A stretch of 64,000 nt of DNA. Origin: Diogma glabrata (taxonomy: Eukaryota; Arthropoda; Insecta; Diptera; Cylindrotomidae). Positions within the stretch are counted from its first letter, which is position 1. The number at the start of each line of letters is the position of its first letter. The stretch spans positions 148,489,096-148,553,095 of the forward strand of contig OY856188.1 in the NCBI GenBank assembly GCA_963693315.1, written 5' to 3'. Position numbers and translations under genes: made by a program. Below, piece by piece: positions 48,501 through 57,785 of this stretch. The notes under the pieces are model-generated. The model was given only the letters and a program-made list of their open reading frames with translations, did not search any database and was not told the DNA's origin.

Positions 48501-50203
48501 AATATAAAATATATTTGCAAGATTTGTGGAAAATTAGTTTGGGATGGGATGATAAAATACCTGACAAATTGTGTGAAATTTGGTTAAATTATAGTGAACA
48601 AATACATCACATTAGAAACCTTACAGTTCAAAGATGGGTGATGATAGATAATTGTGTTACTGTGGAATTACATGGTTTTGGTGATTCCTCAGAAAAAGCA
48701 TACGGCGCAGTCATTTATTTGCGATGTGTCGACAAAAATAATAAAGTTAAAGTGAATTTAATGTGCAGCAAATCAAGAGTCGCGCCAATAAAAAGGGTCA
48801 ATCTTCCTAGACTCGAATTGTGTGCAGCTGTTTTGTTGTCAAAATTAATGATGCAGGTTGTGAAATCATTAAAAATCGAGTTGAATTCTGTTAATATGTG
48901 GTCAGATTCGGAAATAGTCCTATGTTGGATAAAAACTCCTTCAAATCAACTTAAAACTTTTGTTGGAAATAGAGTTGAGGAGATTAATGAATTGACTGCA
49001 AACTATATTTGGAGACATGTACCTTCTGAAAGTAATGCAGCTGATTTAATTTCGAGAGGGATGAGCTCAGCTGAAATTGAAAATAACCAAATGTGGTGGC
49101 ATGGTCCTACATTTTTGAAATATTCTGAAGATAAGTGGCCATCACAAAAGTTAAAAATTGAAATTGATACGATTCCTGAATTTAAAGCAACTCAATTTAC
49201 ATTTGCAACAACTAAAAGATCAAGCGAATTTATGGAACGATTTAGTAGTGTTCAAAGATTGCAACGAGTTGTAGCTCGTATTTTAAGATTATTTCGAAAT
49301 GCAAAAAATAAAAATAAATGTAATCCTATACATGGAAATTTGAGTGTTGATGAATTGGAAGAATCAATGAGATGTATCATAAGAATTGTGCAATACGAAG
49401 AATTTCCAAAGGAGATAAATATGTTAAAATCGAAACAACGAATAGATACAAATTCGTCAATTCGTTCATTAAATCCATTTATTGATAGCCATCAATTAAT
49501 CAGAGTAGGTGGTCGTTTGAAAAATGCCAATATACCATACGACAAAAAACATCAAATTTTACTTCCCAAGAAACACCATTTTACAAAGGTGTTAATAAGA
49601 AGTTTGCATGAAGAAAATGGTCATATTGGGCAACAAGGTTTACTGTCAGCTGTAAGAAGAAATTATTGGCCAATTAGAGGCAAAGACGTCATCAAACAAA
49701 TCACCAGAGATTGTGTTAAATGTTTTAAGGCAAATCCTGTGGACAATGAACAATTTATGGGTGATTTACCGGCGAATAGAGTAGAACTAATCTACGCTTT
49801 TTTAAAAACAGGAGTAGACTATGCCGGTCCATTTTTTGTGAAACAAGGGGGGCCTAGATCAACGAAAAATGTAAAATCGTATGTAGCATTATTTGTATGT
49901 TTCGCTACAAAGGCGATGCACTTAGAACTAGTAGGTGATATGAGTTCAAAATCATTTATAGCCTGTTTACACAGATTTACATCAAGGAGAGGACTGTGTA
50001 AGGAGATTTATTCTGATAATGGAACAAACTTTGTGGGTGCGAATTCAGAGCTTAGCGACCTATATCAACTCCTACAATCAAAACAACATATGGATGTAGT
50101 TAATGATACGTGTATTAAAGATGGGATTAAGTGGAATTTCATACCTGCAAGAGCACCTCAATTCGGAGGACTATGGGAAGCCGGAGTAAAAAATTCGACA
50201 TGA
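45536..50203 (+). CDS. BEL-Pao Gag-Pol polyprotein, main frame (1555 codons, ends at a frame break)
   Basis: Domains in order: Gag (PEIKLPFFDG near residue 124, WLQF, LRGSLRGTA); zinc knuckles CALCKNEHSIRKC near 329 and CFNCLNAGHWTGDC near 363; protease LLDSGSQSNFIS near 470. Then reverse transcriptase (LRVVFDASAK near 755, catalytic YVDDIMSG near 875); RNase H (GFGDSSEKAYGAV near 1046, MWSDSE, ADLISRG). Last, integrase (HEENGHIGQQG and CVKCF zinc ligands, VDYAGPF, SDNGTNF, GGLWEAGVK). All catalytic acidic residues expected for polymerase and integrase are visible. The frame then meets a stop at 50201-50203. The rest of the integrase is open in another frame, so a one-base change near 50190, in an A-run, seems to have broken an otherwise complete element. 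No envelope gene. Confidence 0.95.
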   Translation: MAELNNLIRQRGFIKSRITGQEKFVKSFDKEKDDIMDLKVRLPVIQDCLKDYLNLQIKILELCDENEIEQQALKFEEFETQMLGVKSLMQQIIESCEKQTSVKNDENKANGGKNYVPKAIKLPEIKLPFFDGNVNNWLQFKDTFDILIHKRENLSEIEKFYHLRGSLRGTASSLIERISFSSEGYTQAWEILLARYDNKKALVESHVSELFKLKTVLKESSSELRALIDDCGRHLRALKSLDQPVEHWDTLIVSMITFRLDNETRRLWESEIKSELPTYKQLEDFLHNRWRVLESIEKKKGGGPTKFKNNSTTSSEKSRSFASTDKVIKCALCKNEHSIRKCEEFLKLSINDRCEKVKELKLCFNCLNAGHWTGDCRFNKCSLCSKKHNSLLHFNNSAKSDTQNYNTIKNNDNSERSENEEKTNDSVDSSETSQTFSAQFEKSTASEIILSTAVVQIKTDTGEFVLCRALLDSGSQSNFISDELCKRLKFKPIKTSISVGGINKNQVYIKTKIETIIKSRLSDFNTKLEFLVINNVTDYLPTVKINKQLLNISDNIQLADPKFDVPNKIDILMGAGIFFDLLKPEQIKFNKNLPILQNTTLGWIVCGKCITSENIQKVSCNLNSINDLNKQIQRFWELEKCDDVRTLTKEEKQCEDHFVKNYYRRDSGKYVVRLPFKENISELGSSKIMAMSRFQYLENKLQQNPDMRKKYLEFMGEYENLNHMEPVCENTSSSINNYLPHHCVEKRDSSTTKLRVVFDASAKTSSGISLNDAMMIGPVVQDELFSIILRFRKVKYAFCGDIEKMYRMIDVHDDDCYHQQIIWRDEKDECIKSYKLKTVTYGTSAASFLATRVLRQIAIDEGENFPLAAEAVDDFYVDDIMSGDNDLEKALTKRKQLSKMLNRATMRIRKWSSNTPYLLADVPETDLEKSDQVKRSIKTLGLVWIPDLDIFKINIQDNKSSKIITKRTVLSQIASIFDPLGLIGAVTIKYKIYLQDLWKISLGWDDKIPDKLCEIWLNYSEQIHHIRNLTVQRWVMIDNCVTVELHGFGDSSEKAYGAVIYLRCVDKNNKVKVNLMCSKSRVAPIKRVNLPRLELCAAVLLSKLMMQVVKSLKIELNSVNMWSDSEIVLCWIKTPSNQLKTFVGNRVEEINELTANYIWRHVPSESNAADLISRGMSSAEIENNQMWWHGPTFLKYSEDKWPSQKLKIEIDTIPEFKATQFTFATTKRSSEFMERFSSVQRLQRVVARILRLFRNAKNKNKCNPIHGNLSVDELEESMRCIIRIVQYEEFPKEINMLKSKQRIDTNSSIRSLNPFIDSHQLIRVGGRLKNANIPYDKKHQILLPKKHHFTKVLIRSLHEENGHIGQQGLLSAVRRNYWPIRGKDVIKQITRDCVKCFKANPVDNEQFMGDLPANRVELIYAFLKTGVDYAGPFFVKQGGPRSTKNVKSYVALFVCFATKAMHLELVGDMSSKSFIACLHRFTSRRGLCKEIYSDNGTNFVGANSELSDLYQLLQSKQHMDVVNDTCIKDGIKWNFIPARAPQFGGLWEAGVKNST

Positions 50204-50721
50204 AATATCATTTGAAGAGGATAGTGGGTAATGTCATTTTGACTTATGAAGAATTTATAACGGTTTTGGCAAAGGTGGAAGCAATTCTCAATTCCAGGCC
50301 TTTGACTCCTGAATCTGATGATCCTGAAGATCTGCGACCTATCACTCCGGGCCACTTTTTAATTGGAAGACCGTTAAAGGCGATTATTGAGGAGGATATC
50401 AGTGAAGTGAAGATAAATAGATTAAGCCGTTGGGAATTATTACAAAATCTCTCACAACATTTTTGGCGACGTTGGAGTGACGAATATTTGCATAATCTAC
50501 AACAACGGACTAAATATTTCAAAAGGATAATCGACATACAGCCAGGTATGATGGTTATAATAAAGGATGAGAAAATGACCGTATTGCAATGGCCTATTGG
50601 AAAAATTGTAGAGGTTCATCCGGGTAAGGACAACATTGTACGTGTGGTGACAATAAGGACATCAAAAGGCAATGCAAAACGTGCTATAAATAAGGTGTGC
50701 ATTCTTCCTGTTGAAAGCTAA
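50195..50721 (+). pseudogene. BEL-Pao Gag-Pol C-terminal part in shifted frame
   Basis: This is the continuation of the integrase C-terminal region and BEL-type tail: KYHLKRIVGN, AILNSRPLTP, DLRPITPGHFLIGRPL, RLSRWELLQ, HFWRRWSDEYL, GMMVIIKDE and QWPIGKI. It ends with TAA at 50719-50721. It cannot be translated with the main frame unless the ribosome shifts or the break is an assembly error. Length and content are as expected for the family. Confidence 0.85.
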
Positions 50722-50724
50722 AGC

Positions 50725-50742
50725 TTATCAAGGCCGGGAGTA
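50725..50742 (+). other. BEL-Pao polypurine tract
   Basis: AAGGCCGGGAGTA lies directly before the 3' LTR TG. A purine-rich primer for plus-strand synthesis is expected at this position. Confidence 0.7.
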
Positions 50743-51153
50743 TGTTTAGTATCACACTGTATAAAATTTTAATGTAAAGCATAAATAGAATTCAAATAAC
50801 AAACTTAAACAATTCACATTTCATGTGAAAAAGAGATGGCCTATTACCAATTACAATTTTGAGAAGAACCATGTTTTTTTTGTATAGTCAGTCTATCTAA
50901 AAGATTCAATGTGTAAAAACGTATAAAAAACAAAAAAGTGAATTCAAAACATAATTGCGTTTTATTTTGAAAATCATTGTGTATTTTGTTGATAAATGCA
51001 AATTAATCGATATTTCAGTGTTTAATTTCGTAGTGTAATTGAGATTGTATAGGTTTAAATTTTGATTCGATATAGCATAGTAGAACCCATTACGATACAG
51101 TCCACTAGTGTATTTATGTTCACCATTTTGTTTGGTGAAAATTTATGTGAACA
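50743..51153 (+). repeat. BEL-Pao 3' LTR
   Basis: 411 bp, same sequence as 44690-45100 by direct reading. Followed by GTAAC (51154-51158), which repeats the bases before the 5' LTR: a 5-bp target duplication. Confidence 0.95.
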
Positions 51154-51284
51154 GTAACCAAGGTCTAAACGACTCATAATATATCAGTAAAACATAAAAA
51201 TATTTCCATAATATGGAGTCTAATGACAGTGGAAAAAATCAACTTAAGCAAAAATAAATAAGTGATGAAGAAGTTTCAACTTCG

Positions 51285-51500
51285 AAATTGTCATCGCCTC
51301 AACCGCGTAATCGATAGCGTGTCTGCCCAAGGATTCGAGCCGGGCACTGACCAGGAAGGTTCGAATTCGTCCGAAACACGAAAAATGTGAATTGGAGTAT
51401 TTTTCTGAGAAACTTCAAACCATACCTTCGAATTGAAAAAATTCCAAAAACTTCTTTTCTTACTTGAGTTTAATTGATCTAAAAATTCTCAATAAAAAAA
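51285..51500 (+). repeat. tRNA-derived SINE candidate
   Basis: CCGCGTAATCGATAGCGTGT followed about 50 bp later by AGGTTCGAATTCGTCC resembles the A- and B-box region of a tRNA, such as an arginine type with a GATAGCG-like D-arm. A body shared with 9730-9880 follows (CTGAGAAACTTCAAACC, TTACTTGAGTTTAATTGAT). It has no clover-leaf good enough to call a functional tRNA. It sits within the hAT-like element. Confidence 0.5.
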
Positions 51501-51640
51501 TAATGAATTCATAAAAAAAATTCGGAAAAATTGTTTTTCTTTGTAACAAATTTGAACCCGAACCCACTAAATTTTAATGTATTGGACCCGAACCTGCACC
51601 TGCACCCAAATTTTTCTGGCTTCGAAACGCTGCAAGGAAC

Positions 51641-52875
51641 TGATCAGTTTTTAAGCTATAGTGAACAAAATGGTGTGGGGTCCCTGGAGCCCCTGTTTTA
51701 TTGAAAGCTCTATAACATCTGTACCTGATAATCGAATTGGATGAAAGTTGCTACATAAGCATTTAGTACGGTTCACAATAGTTCTGCATCCCAACTTTCG
51801 GTTTTTTATTTCCGGCAAAAATTTTTTTTTGTACTTTTTTGAAGTTTTTTTTAGTGTCTTTATGCACACTACAGCCTACAATAATGAAGTGATTATGATG
51901 AAACTTATGGAAAAGGTTCCAATTAGTGTGAGAAGATAGTTATCATCTTTTGGGACACATTGATCAAAGTGGCGGGGGGTCTACCATACAAATGCTGACT
52001 TTTCACACATTGTTTTTAAAGTTTGTTGGGAGTATACAGACTTCATTCATTAATCAATTTTAATGACACTTTGAAAAAAGATGGAGACTTAAATACCAAA
52101 GAACTGATCAGTTTTTGGACAACATTGGAACAAGTGGTGGGGTCCTCCCGAACACCTGTTTACTGTGTCACAATTTCTTCAATGTTTGTTGGGAGCACAC
52201 AGCATTCGTTCGTGAACGAATTTTGATGACACTTTGGAAAAAGATGCAAACATGTATGGCAAAGAACTGATTAGTTTTTGAGTGATAGTGAACAAAGTGG
52301 TGGGGGGTGCCATACACCTAATTTTTTGAAAGCTCAATAACATCTGTACATGATACATGAGCATTTAGTACGGTACATGAGCATTTAGTACGGTTCACAA
52401 CAGTTCTGCATCCCAACTTCCGGTAAACATTTTTTTTTGTAAATTTTCAATTTTTACAGTGTGTTTATGCACAACACAGCCTACAATAATGAAGTGATTA
52501 TGATGAAACTTATGGTAAAGGTTCCAATTAATGTGAGAAGAGAATTACCATCTTTTGGGACAAATTGATCAAAGCAGCGGGGGATCTACCATACAACTGC
52601 TGACTTTTCACACTTTGTTTTTAAAGTTTGTTGGGAGCATACAGACTTCATTCATTAATCAATTTTAATGACACTTTGAAAAAAGATGAAGACTTAAATG
52701 ACAAAGAACTAATTAATTTTTGGACAATATTGGGATAAGTCCTCCCGAACACCTGTTTATTGTTTAAATGTTTTTTGGGAGCATACTACATTCGTTCGTT
52801 AAGTGATTCTGATGACACTTCGCAAATAGATGCAAATATGTATGGCAAGGAACTGATTAGTTTTTTTAGCGATAG
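51641..52875 (-). repeat. 628-bp-unit repeat element, reverse copy, part 2
   Basis: About two units, reverse-complementary to the array at 18477-20760 but more diverged from each other than the forward units are. One stretch near 52310-52390 duplicates CATGAGCATTTAGTACGGT. It stops at TAGCGATAG, where a LINE is inserted, and resumes at 57267. Confidence 0.8.
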
Positions 52876-53032
52876 GTTAAACTAAAAAAATTTTTGATCT
52901 TCAAACCAAGTCTACATAGATATTTAAATTAATTAGTGTGTCTAATAGCCTGTTTGAAATACCATTCTACTACAATCAACAGTGATAGTGTTGATTTAAT
53001 TTGTGCTCGACTTTGTTTTTCTTCAAAACAAG

Positions 53033-53878
53033 ATGTACAACAACAAAACAATGATAAACAGGTAGTATATCTAATAAAATACTACACAATAGAGGTATTT
53101 ATAGTTACTGATAAACTCTCTTCTCAAATAAATAATAACGGGATACATAAAGTGAATCATAAATTTATTAATTCAACATTTTTGATTATCATAATAAAAG
53201 TCCTTCATCACCGGTAATATTTAATATGATTGCTAACTAAATCCTCTGCAATAAATGTACGGAATTAAAATAAAAAAAGAACTTTTTGAATGGAAAACAA
53301 ATAACATTACAGAAATAATTTGGGTGAATCCATGAATGAATCTACGAATTTAAATCTTAATAGTGATCAATTTTCAGTTTTATTTATTTACTTTTTCAAA
53401 CCTGATTTTTTTTTCTAATATTATTAAACAATAACAAATTTATAATATGATTATGAGTACAACAACAAAACAATGATAAACAGGTAGTATATCTAATAAA
53501 ATACTACACAATAGAGGTATTTATAGTTACTGATAAACTCTCTTCTCAAATAAATAATAACGGGATACATAAAGTGAATACTAAATTTATTAATTCAACA
53601 TTTTTGATTATCATAATAAAAGTCCTTCATCACCGGTAATATTTAATATGATTGCTAACTAAATCCTCTGCAATAAATGTACGGAATTAAAATAAAAAAA
53701 GAACTTTTTGAATGGAAAACAAATAACATTACAGAAATAATTTGGGTGAATCCATGAATGAATCTACGAATTTAAATCTTAATAGTGATCAATTTTCAGT
53801 TTTATTTATGTACTTTTTCAAATCTGATTTTTTTTTCCTAATATTATTAAACAATAACAAATTTATAATATAATTATG
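53033..53878 (+). repeat. Tandem duplication of a 423-bp 5' UTR segment
   Basis: TACAACAACAAAACAATGAT starts at about 53036 and again at 53459. The two copies are nearly identical, with about four or five changes seen. Tandem 5' units are known as promoter monomers in some LINEs; here that role is inference. Confidence 0.85.
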
Positions 53879-54120
53879 AATAAAGTGAAGAATTAAGATC
53901 ACTTAATTTTAAGTTGATTGTTCCTTTGCTTGTAGTTTAATTGTGCCACGACGGTGACGTCTTTTCGCAAAGTCGAAGCTGAAGCGATACCAGCCGTATG
54001 TGGAGGTCCTTCCCCAGTAACCAGCACGACGGCAAAGTCTAACGACTAAGCTGACGCGCTGGTTTTGGTTTAGTTTTCTTTTTGTTTTCTTTTTTTTTTG
54101 GGTCTTCTTTAAGATTATTA

Positions 54121-55490
54121 ATGGATAGCTTAAGGATAGCACAAATAAACTTGCAGCATAGCAAATCTGCTTCCGCTGAATTATGTCAAGCGATTGTTAT
54201 GCAGCATCAAATACTTGGTCTGAATTGTAAACAGGGCAGGGTATTTGTCGGTACAGTTACGGAAAACCCTCGTTCGTGCGTGTATTTGTCGAATGACGTC
54301 TTTGGCATACTTATACCTCAATGTAGTGGTAAAGATGCCGTGGCTGTTAAAGTTACGGTAGAGATCGAGGGCGTTGATACTGACGTAGTCTTCGCATTCA
54401 TGTATCTACCGTATGATGGCACCACTCCAACCCAAGATCTTGTAAAGGTGGTGGAGTTCTGCAGTAACAAGTATCATGGAATTTGGGGCAGTTCAGATAA
54501 CAACAGACGAGGAACAGACCTCGTAGAATTTCTTCATGGTACAGACCTAGAAATTCTAAATAAGGGGAACGCTCCCACTTTTTCAAATGCAATTAGAAAG
54601 GAAGTAATTGACATTACACTCACTAGCCTAGTTTTGGTTACACGGGTTGGAAACGGCAGAGTATCGCAAGATATTCTCAAGTCAGACCATAATTGCATAG
54701 ATTTTGACTTTAAAGTCGATATGGTGGTAAAAGACAGTTTTAGAACTCCCAAATCTACTGATTGGGATATGTACAAACTACTTCTTGACCAATTGATACT
54801 TGACTTTGATCCGTCAATCAAGTGTACACAAGACATTGAAAATGTTGCGAATCGGATTCAAGACTGTATGGTCAAGGCTTTTGAAGAATCTTGTCCACAT
54901 AGGGTGTTTCATCGTGAAGAAAATTCACCTTGGTGGAATAGAAAACTGAAAAAGCTGAGATCTACAGTCAGGAAACTTTTAAATAAAGCTAAACAAACAA
55001 ATAATACCGATGACTGGATCACTTATCGTGATAGTCGGAGGGAATATAAATACAATATTAGGAGTGCTAGAGAGTGCTTGGAAGAAATTTTGTGAATCCA
55101 ATATCCATTGAGAGTTATCCTGTGGCAGCTAGACTTCACAAAGCACTCTCAAAAGAACCCAAATACCAGCCGGGCTTACTGCTTATGCCAAATGGCAGGT
55201 ATACGGAATCTGTGGAAGAAACAGCACAACATCTGCTTTGTACACATTTTCCGGGTAGCAGCATCACTGCTGAGATGAAGGAGCAACTAACTGTAACTCT
55301 AAACAAAGATAGTTGGATCTTGGCTGAGAATGTGGTGAACAGAAGATCTCTGAGATGGGCCATAGATTCCTTCAACCCCTTTAAGTCGCCTGGTCCTGGT
55401 GGAATCTATCCATGCATGCTACAGAATAATGTGCATTGCCTCATTGAATCACTAATTGCCCAATTGAATCACAGTTATATAGGGCATGTC
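54121..55490 (+). pseudogene. LOA/I-like LINE endonuclease and start of reverse transcriptase
   Basis: From the ATG at 54121 (MDSLRIAQINLQHSKSA) the frame shows an endonuclease with IWGSSDNNRRGTDL, IDITLTS and SDHN near 54681, so the histidine motif is present here. It stops at 55095. A second frame (55074-55493) carries the linker and first polymerase block (RSLRWAIDSFNPFKSPGPGG). The break near 55080 inactivates it. Confidence 0.8.
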
Positions 55491-56320
55491 TAGCATATGG
55501 CTATGTCCCAGAAGCGTGGCGAAAAGCTAGAGTTGTTTTCATACCAAAACTAGGTAAAAACAACTATAGTGAAGCCAAGTCATTTCGACCAATAAGTCTG
55601 AACTCCTTTGTCCTCAAAACTCTGGAAAGACTGGTTGACCATTATATAAGGGACACCGCCTTACTACAGTTTCCACTGAGTACCAATCAGCATGCATACC
55701 AGATTGGGAAACCGGTGGAAGCAGCTGCGCATCATTTGGTGACGAAAATTGAAAGAGCACTAGATGCCAAAGAATTCGCCTTGGGTGTTTTTTTAGATAT
55801 AGAAGGTGCTTTTGATAATGCCACCTTCGAATCAATCAGGACTGCGGCATCACTATATAGAATTAGTAGCACGATCTCAAATTGGATCGTGCCTATGTTG
55901 AGCTGCCGCATAGCCTTTGTTGAAATGGGTAATACTACTCTTTCAGTTTCAGTCAAACGGGGTTGTCCACAGGGTGGTGTTCTCTCACCTCTTCTGTGGA
56001 CTTTGGTAGTTGATAGTCTTCTTAAGAGACTGAATCAATCGGGACCCTATTCTCAGGGTTACGCTGATGATATTAACATACTGGCAATTGGGAAAGACCT
56101 TCGCACTCTGGTGGATCTTATGCAAAATTCATTGAAGGTGGTTGAAGAGTGGTGTGGGGAGCAAGGACTTAGTCCATCCTTCCAAATCACAGGTAGTCTT
56201 ATTTGCCAACAAGAGAAAAGTGCCTGCAACACCAAAAGATGTTAAGCTACTCAGATGAGGTTAAGTTTCTAGGCATTATTCTCGACAAAAGGTTAAATTG
56301 GAACACACATTTAACAAAAA
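55491..56320 (+). pseudogene. LOA/I-like LINE reverse transcriptase core
   Basis: It continues in yet another frame: YGYVPEAWRKARVVFIPKLG, SFRPISLNSF, FLDIEGAFDN, KRGCPQGGVLSPLLW, then GYADDINILAIG at about 56057, so the catalytic motif is retained. The frame stops at 56245 and a last piece (DEVKFLGIILDKRLNWNTHL) is in a different frame. There the polymerase thumb ends abruptly and RNase H follows, so an internal deletion of the thumb/connector is likely near 56320. Confidence 0.8.
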
Positions 56321-57165
56321 AAAATTGTTTTCTATACAGATGGCTCACTGTTGAATGGAAATGCAGGAGCTGGCGTGGACCTGGAAGCAAATAATGTCAT
56401 AAGCAGCAACAAATTTCCGCTTGGACGGTTTTGTACTGTTCTTCAAACGGAGGTGTATGCTATCAATGAATGCACGCATATAACAACTCTTCTGCGTCTT
56501 GAAGGAAAGAAAATCTGCATCTGTTCGGATAGCCAAACAGCTATCAAAGCACTGGTCAACCCAGAGACTACTTCCAAACTCTTCAATGAGTGTAGGAAAA
56601 ATCTTTGTAAGATAGCGCAACACAACAATATCACTTTGCGATGGGTTCAAGGTCATAGTGGAATTCCGGGAAACATAAAAGCGGATGAACTTGCAAGGGT
56701 TGGAGCGGGCATGAAATATTCAGGTCCAGAACCCGCCTTAGGGTTATCCAAAAGGTTTGTCTTGTCATTATTAAAGGTGGATGCCGACCTCAAGACGAAG
56801 GCCTTGTGGAATGCGTCATCGACAGGCAGACAAAGTAAGATGTTTTTTAGCATTTCAGTTAAAAATGTTAATTTTCTTTTAAGTCTGAAGAGCAAAACTC
56901 TCAGAACTGTGGTCAGTGTCCTTACAGGATACGGACATCTAAACAAACACCTTTTTACCATGTGACTTAGTGAAAGTCCTGTATGTGGGTGTTGTCTTGA
57001 AGAGGAGGAGGACTCGGAGCAATTTTTATGTGTATGTCTAGCCTTTTCTAGGATCAGAGCTAGGATTTTTGGCGCTGAAACTGTAGAGGCTGGCACAATC
57101 AAACTGTCGCCAATACAGTTGGTTCTAGATTTCATTAAACTTACAGAAAGGTTTGTGGAATAGCT
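56321..57165 (+). pseudogene. LOA/I-like LINE RNase H and C-terminal region
   Basis: FYTDGSLLNGNAGAG, QTEVYAINE, CSDSQTAIKAL and GHSGIPGNIKADELAR give the four RNase H positions D, E, D, D in order. The C-terminal block follows (TLRTVVSVLTGYGHLNKHL, then a stop at 56965, then CGCCLEEEEDSEQFLC). An RNase H after the polymerase is typical of I and LOA clades and excludes Jockey. The element would remove the RNA strand itself if intact. Confidence 0.8.
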
Positions 57166-57275
57166 GTTATGAGACCAAACTCGGACACGGCGCTATGGAC
57201 CGTAGAGTCTGCGTGCCAGGACAAGTTTTGCATCGTGCAACCTGTCCAACCCTTTCTAATCTAATATAGCGATAG

Positions 57276-57785
57276 TGAACAAAGTGGTAGGGCGTTCTCC
57301 GAGCACCTGTTATTTTGGAAGCTCAATAACATCCGTAACTGATGATCGAATTGGATGAATCTTGATACATAAACATTTAGTACGGTTCACAACAGTTCTG
57401 CATCCTAACTTCCGGTTTGTCACGGATCCGGTTCCGGTTAAATTTTTTTTTTTTACTTTTTCTTGTGCAACAGAATTGTGCATTACATTTTCTTGTGCAA
57501 CAATAAATTGAACTACGCGAAGTCTATAACATTGGTTAGCTTTTAATTAAAGTATTTGATGGATATTAGCTCATTATATATCCAGAACACTATTAGTGAA
57601 TTCTTTTCTACCTGTTCGGTACAAGTTCCAACACAGAATTGACGAGATTTGTATTCTTTTGTAAAAAAAAGCAATACAAAAAAAACAAATTTCGATAATC
57701 CGTGTACCGAACAAGTAGAAAAGAATTCACTATATATTTCCAGACCTGTGGTGAAGTCAGCCTATGCATCAGCATCGCAATATGT
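57276..57785 (-). repeat. 628-bp-unit repeat element, reverse copy, part 3 (outer end)
   Basis: Reverse complement of about 18011-18400, with AACAGAATTGTGCATTACAT-type extra bases and the hairpin MITE 57595-57731 inside. It ends at CATCGCAATATG, the same point where the forward copy begins, which fixes the outer boundary of the repeat element. Confidence 0.8.
57595..57731. mobile_element. 137-bp hairpin MITE, AGTGAATTCTTTTCTAC ends
   Basis: The ends are inverted: AGTGAATTCTTTTCTAC with TGTTCGGTACA, against TGTACCGAACAAGTAGAAAA with GAATTCACT. The forward copy of the host repeat (18050-18065) lacks it, giving an empty site. TA/TAT borders suggest a TA target. Confidence 0.75.

Larger units (their letters stand above)
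43827..51632. mobile_element. hAT-like non-autonomous element, interrupted by a BEL-Pao insertion
   Basis: It starts CAGGGTTTCGAA and ends TTCGAAACGCTG, imperfect inverted ends. CAAGAAAC (43819-43826) and CAAGGAAC (51633-51640) flank it, an 8-bp duplication with one change, and the uninterrupted host sequence is visible in other array units. Without the BEL element and its duplicated GTAAC it is about 1.34 kb and noncoding. Features include CCCGAACCCGAACCC-type runs near both ends (43865-43920, 51551-51610), a 15-bp triplet repeat at 44601-44645, and a SINE-like segment at 51285-51500. Confidence 0.75.
52876..57266 (+). mobile_element. LOA/I-like non-LTR retrotransposon inserted in the array, 9-bp target duplication
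   Basis: TAGCGATAG flanks it at 52867-52875 and 57267-57275. Elsewhere in the array the corresponding sequence is continuous, so the 4391-bp insert has exact limits. Order: 5' UTR with a duplicated 423-bp segment, endonuclease, reverse transcriptase, RNase H, and a 3' end in CTAATCTAATA rather than poly(A). There is no recognisable ORF1. Several frame breaks and an internal deletion make it defective. Confidence 0.85.

Noticed and set aside
50131..50721. Separate gene starting at the ATG at 50131
   Set aside because: Its first 20 or so codons are the wrong frame of the integrase; the rest is the BEL-Pao C-terminus after a frame break.
45101..51153. Envelope gene in the BEL-Pao element
   Set aside because: Only the Gag-Pol end, a polypurine tract and the 3' LTR follow; there is no room for an envelope ORF.
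51285..51380. Functional tRNA gene
   Set aside because: A- and B-box-like phrases are present but I could not fold a proper acceptor stem and anticodon arm; better explained as a SINE head.
56653..57135. 160-codon minus-strand ORF
   Set aside because: Shadow of the LINE RNase H and C-terminal region on the other strand.
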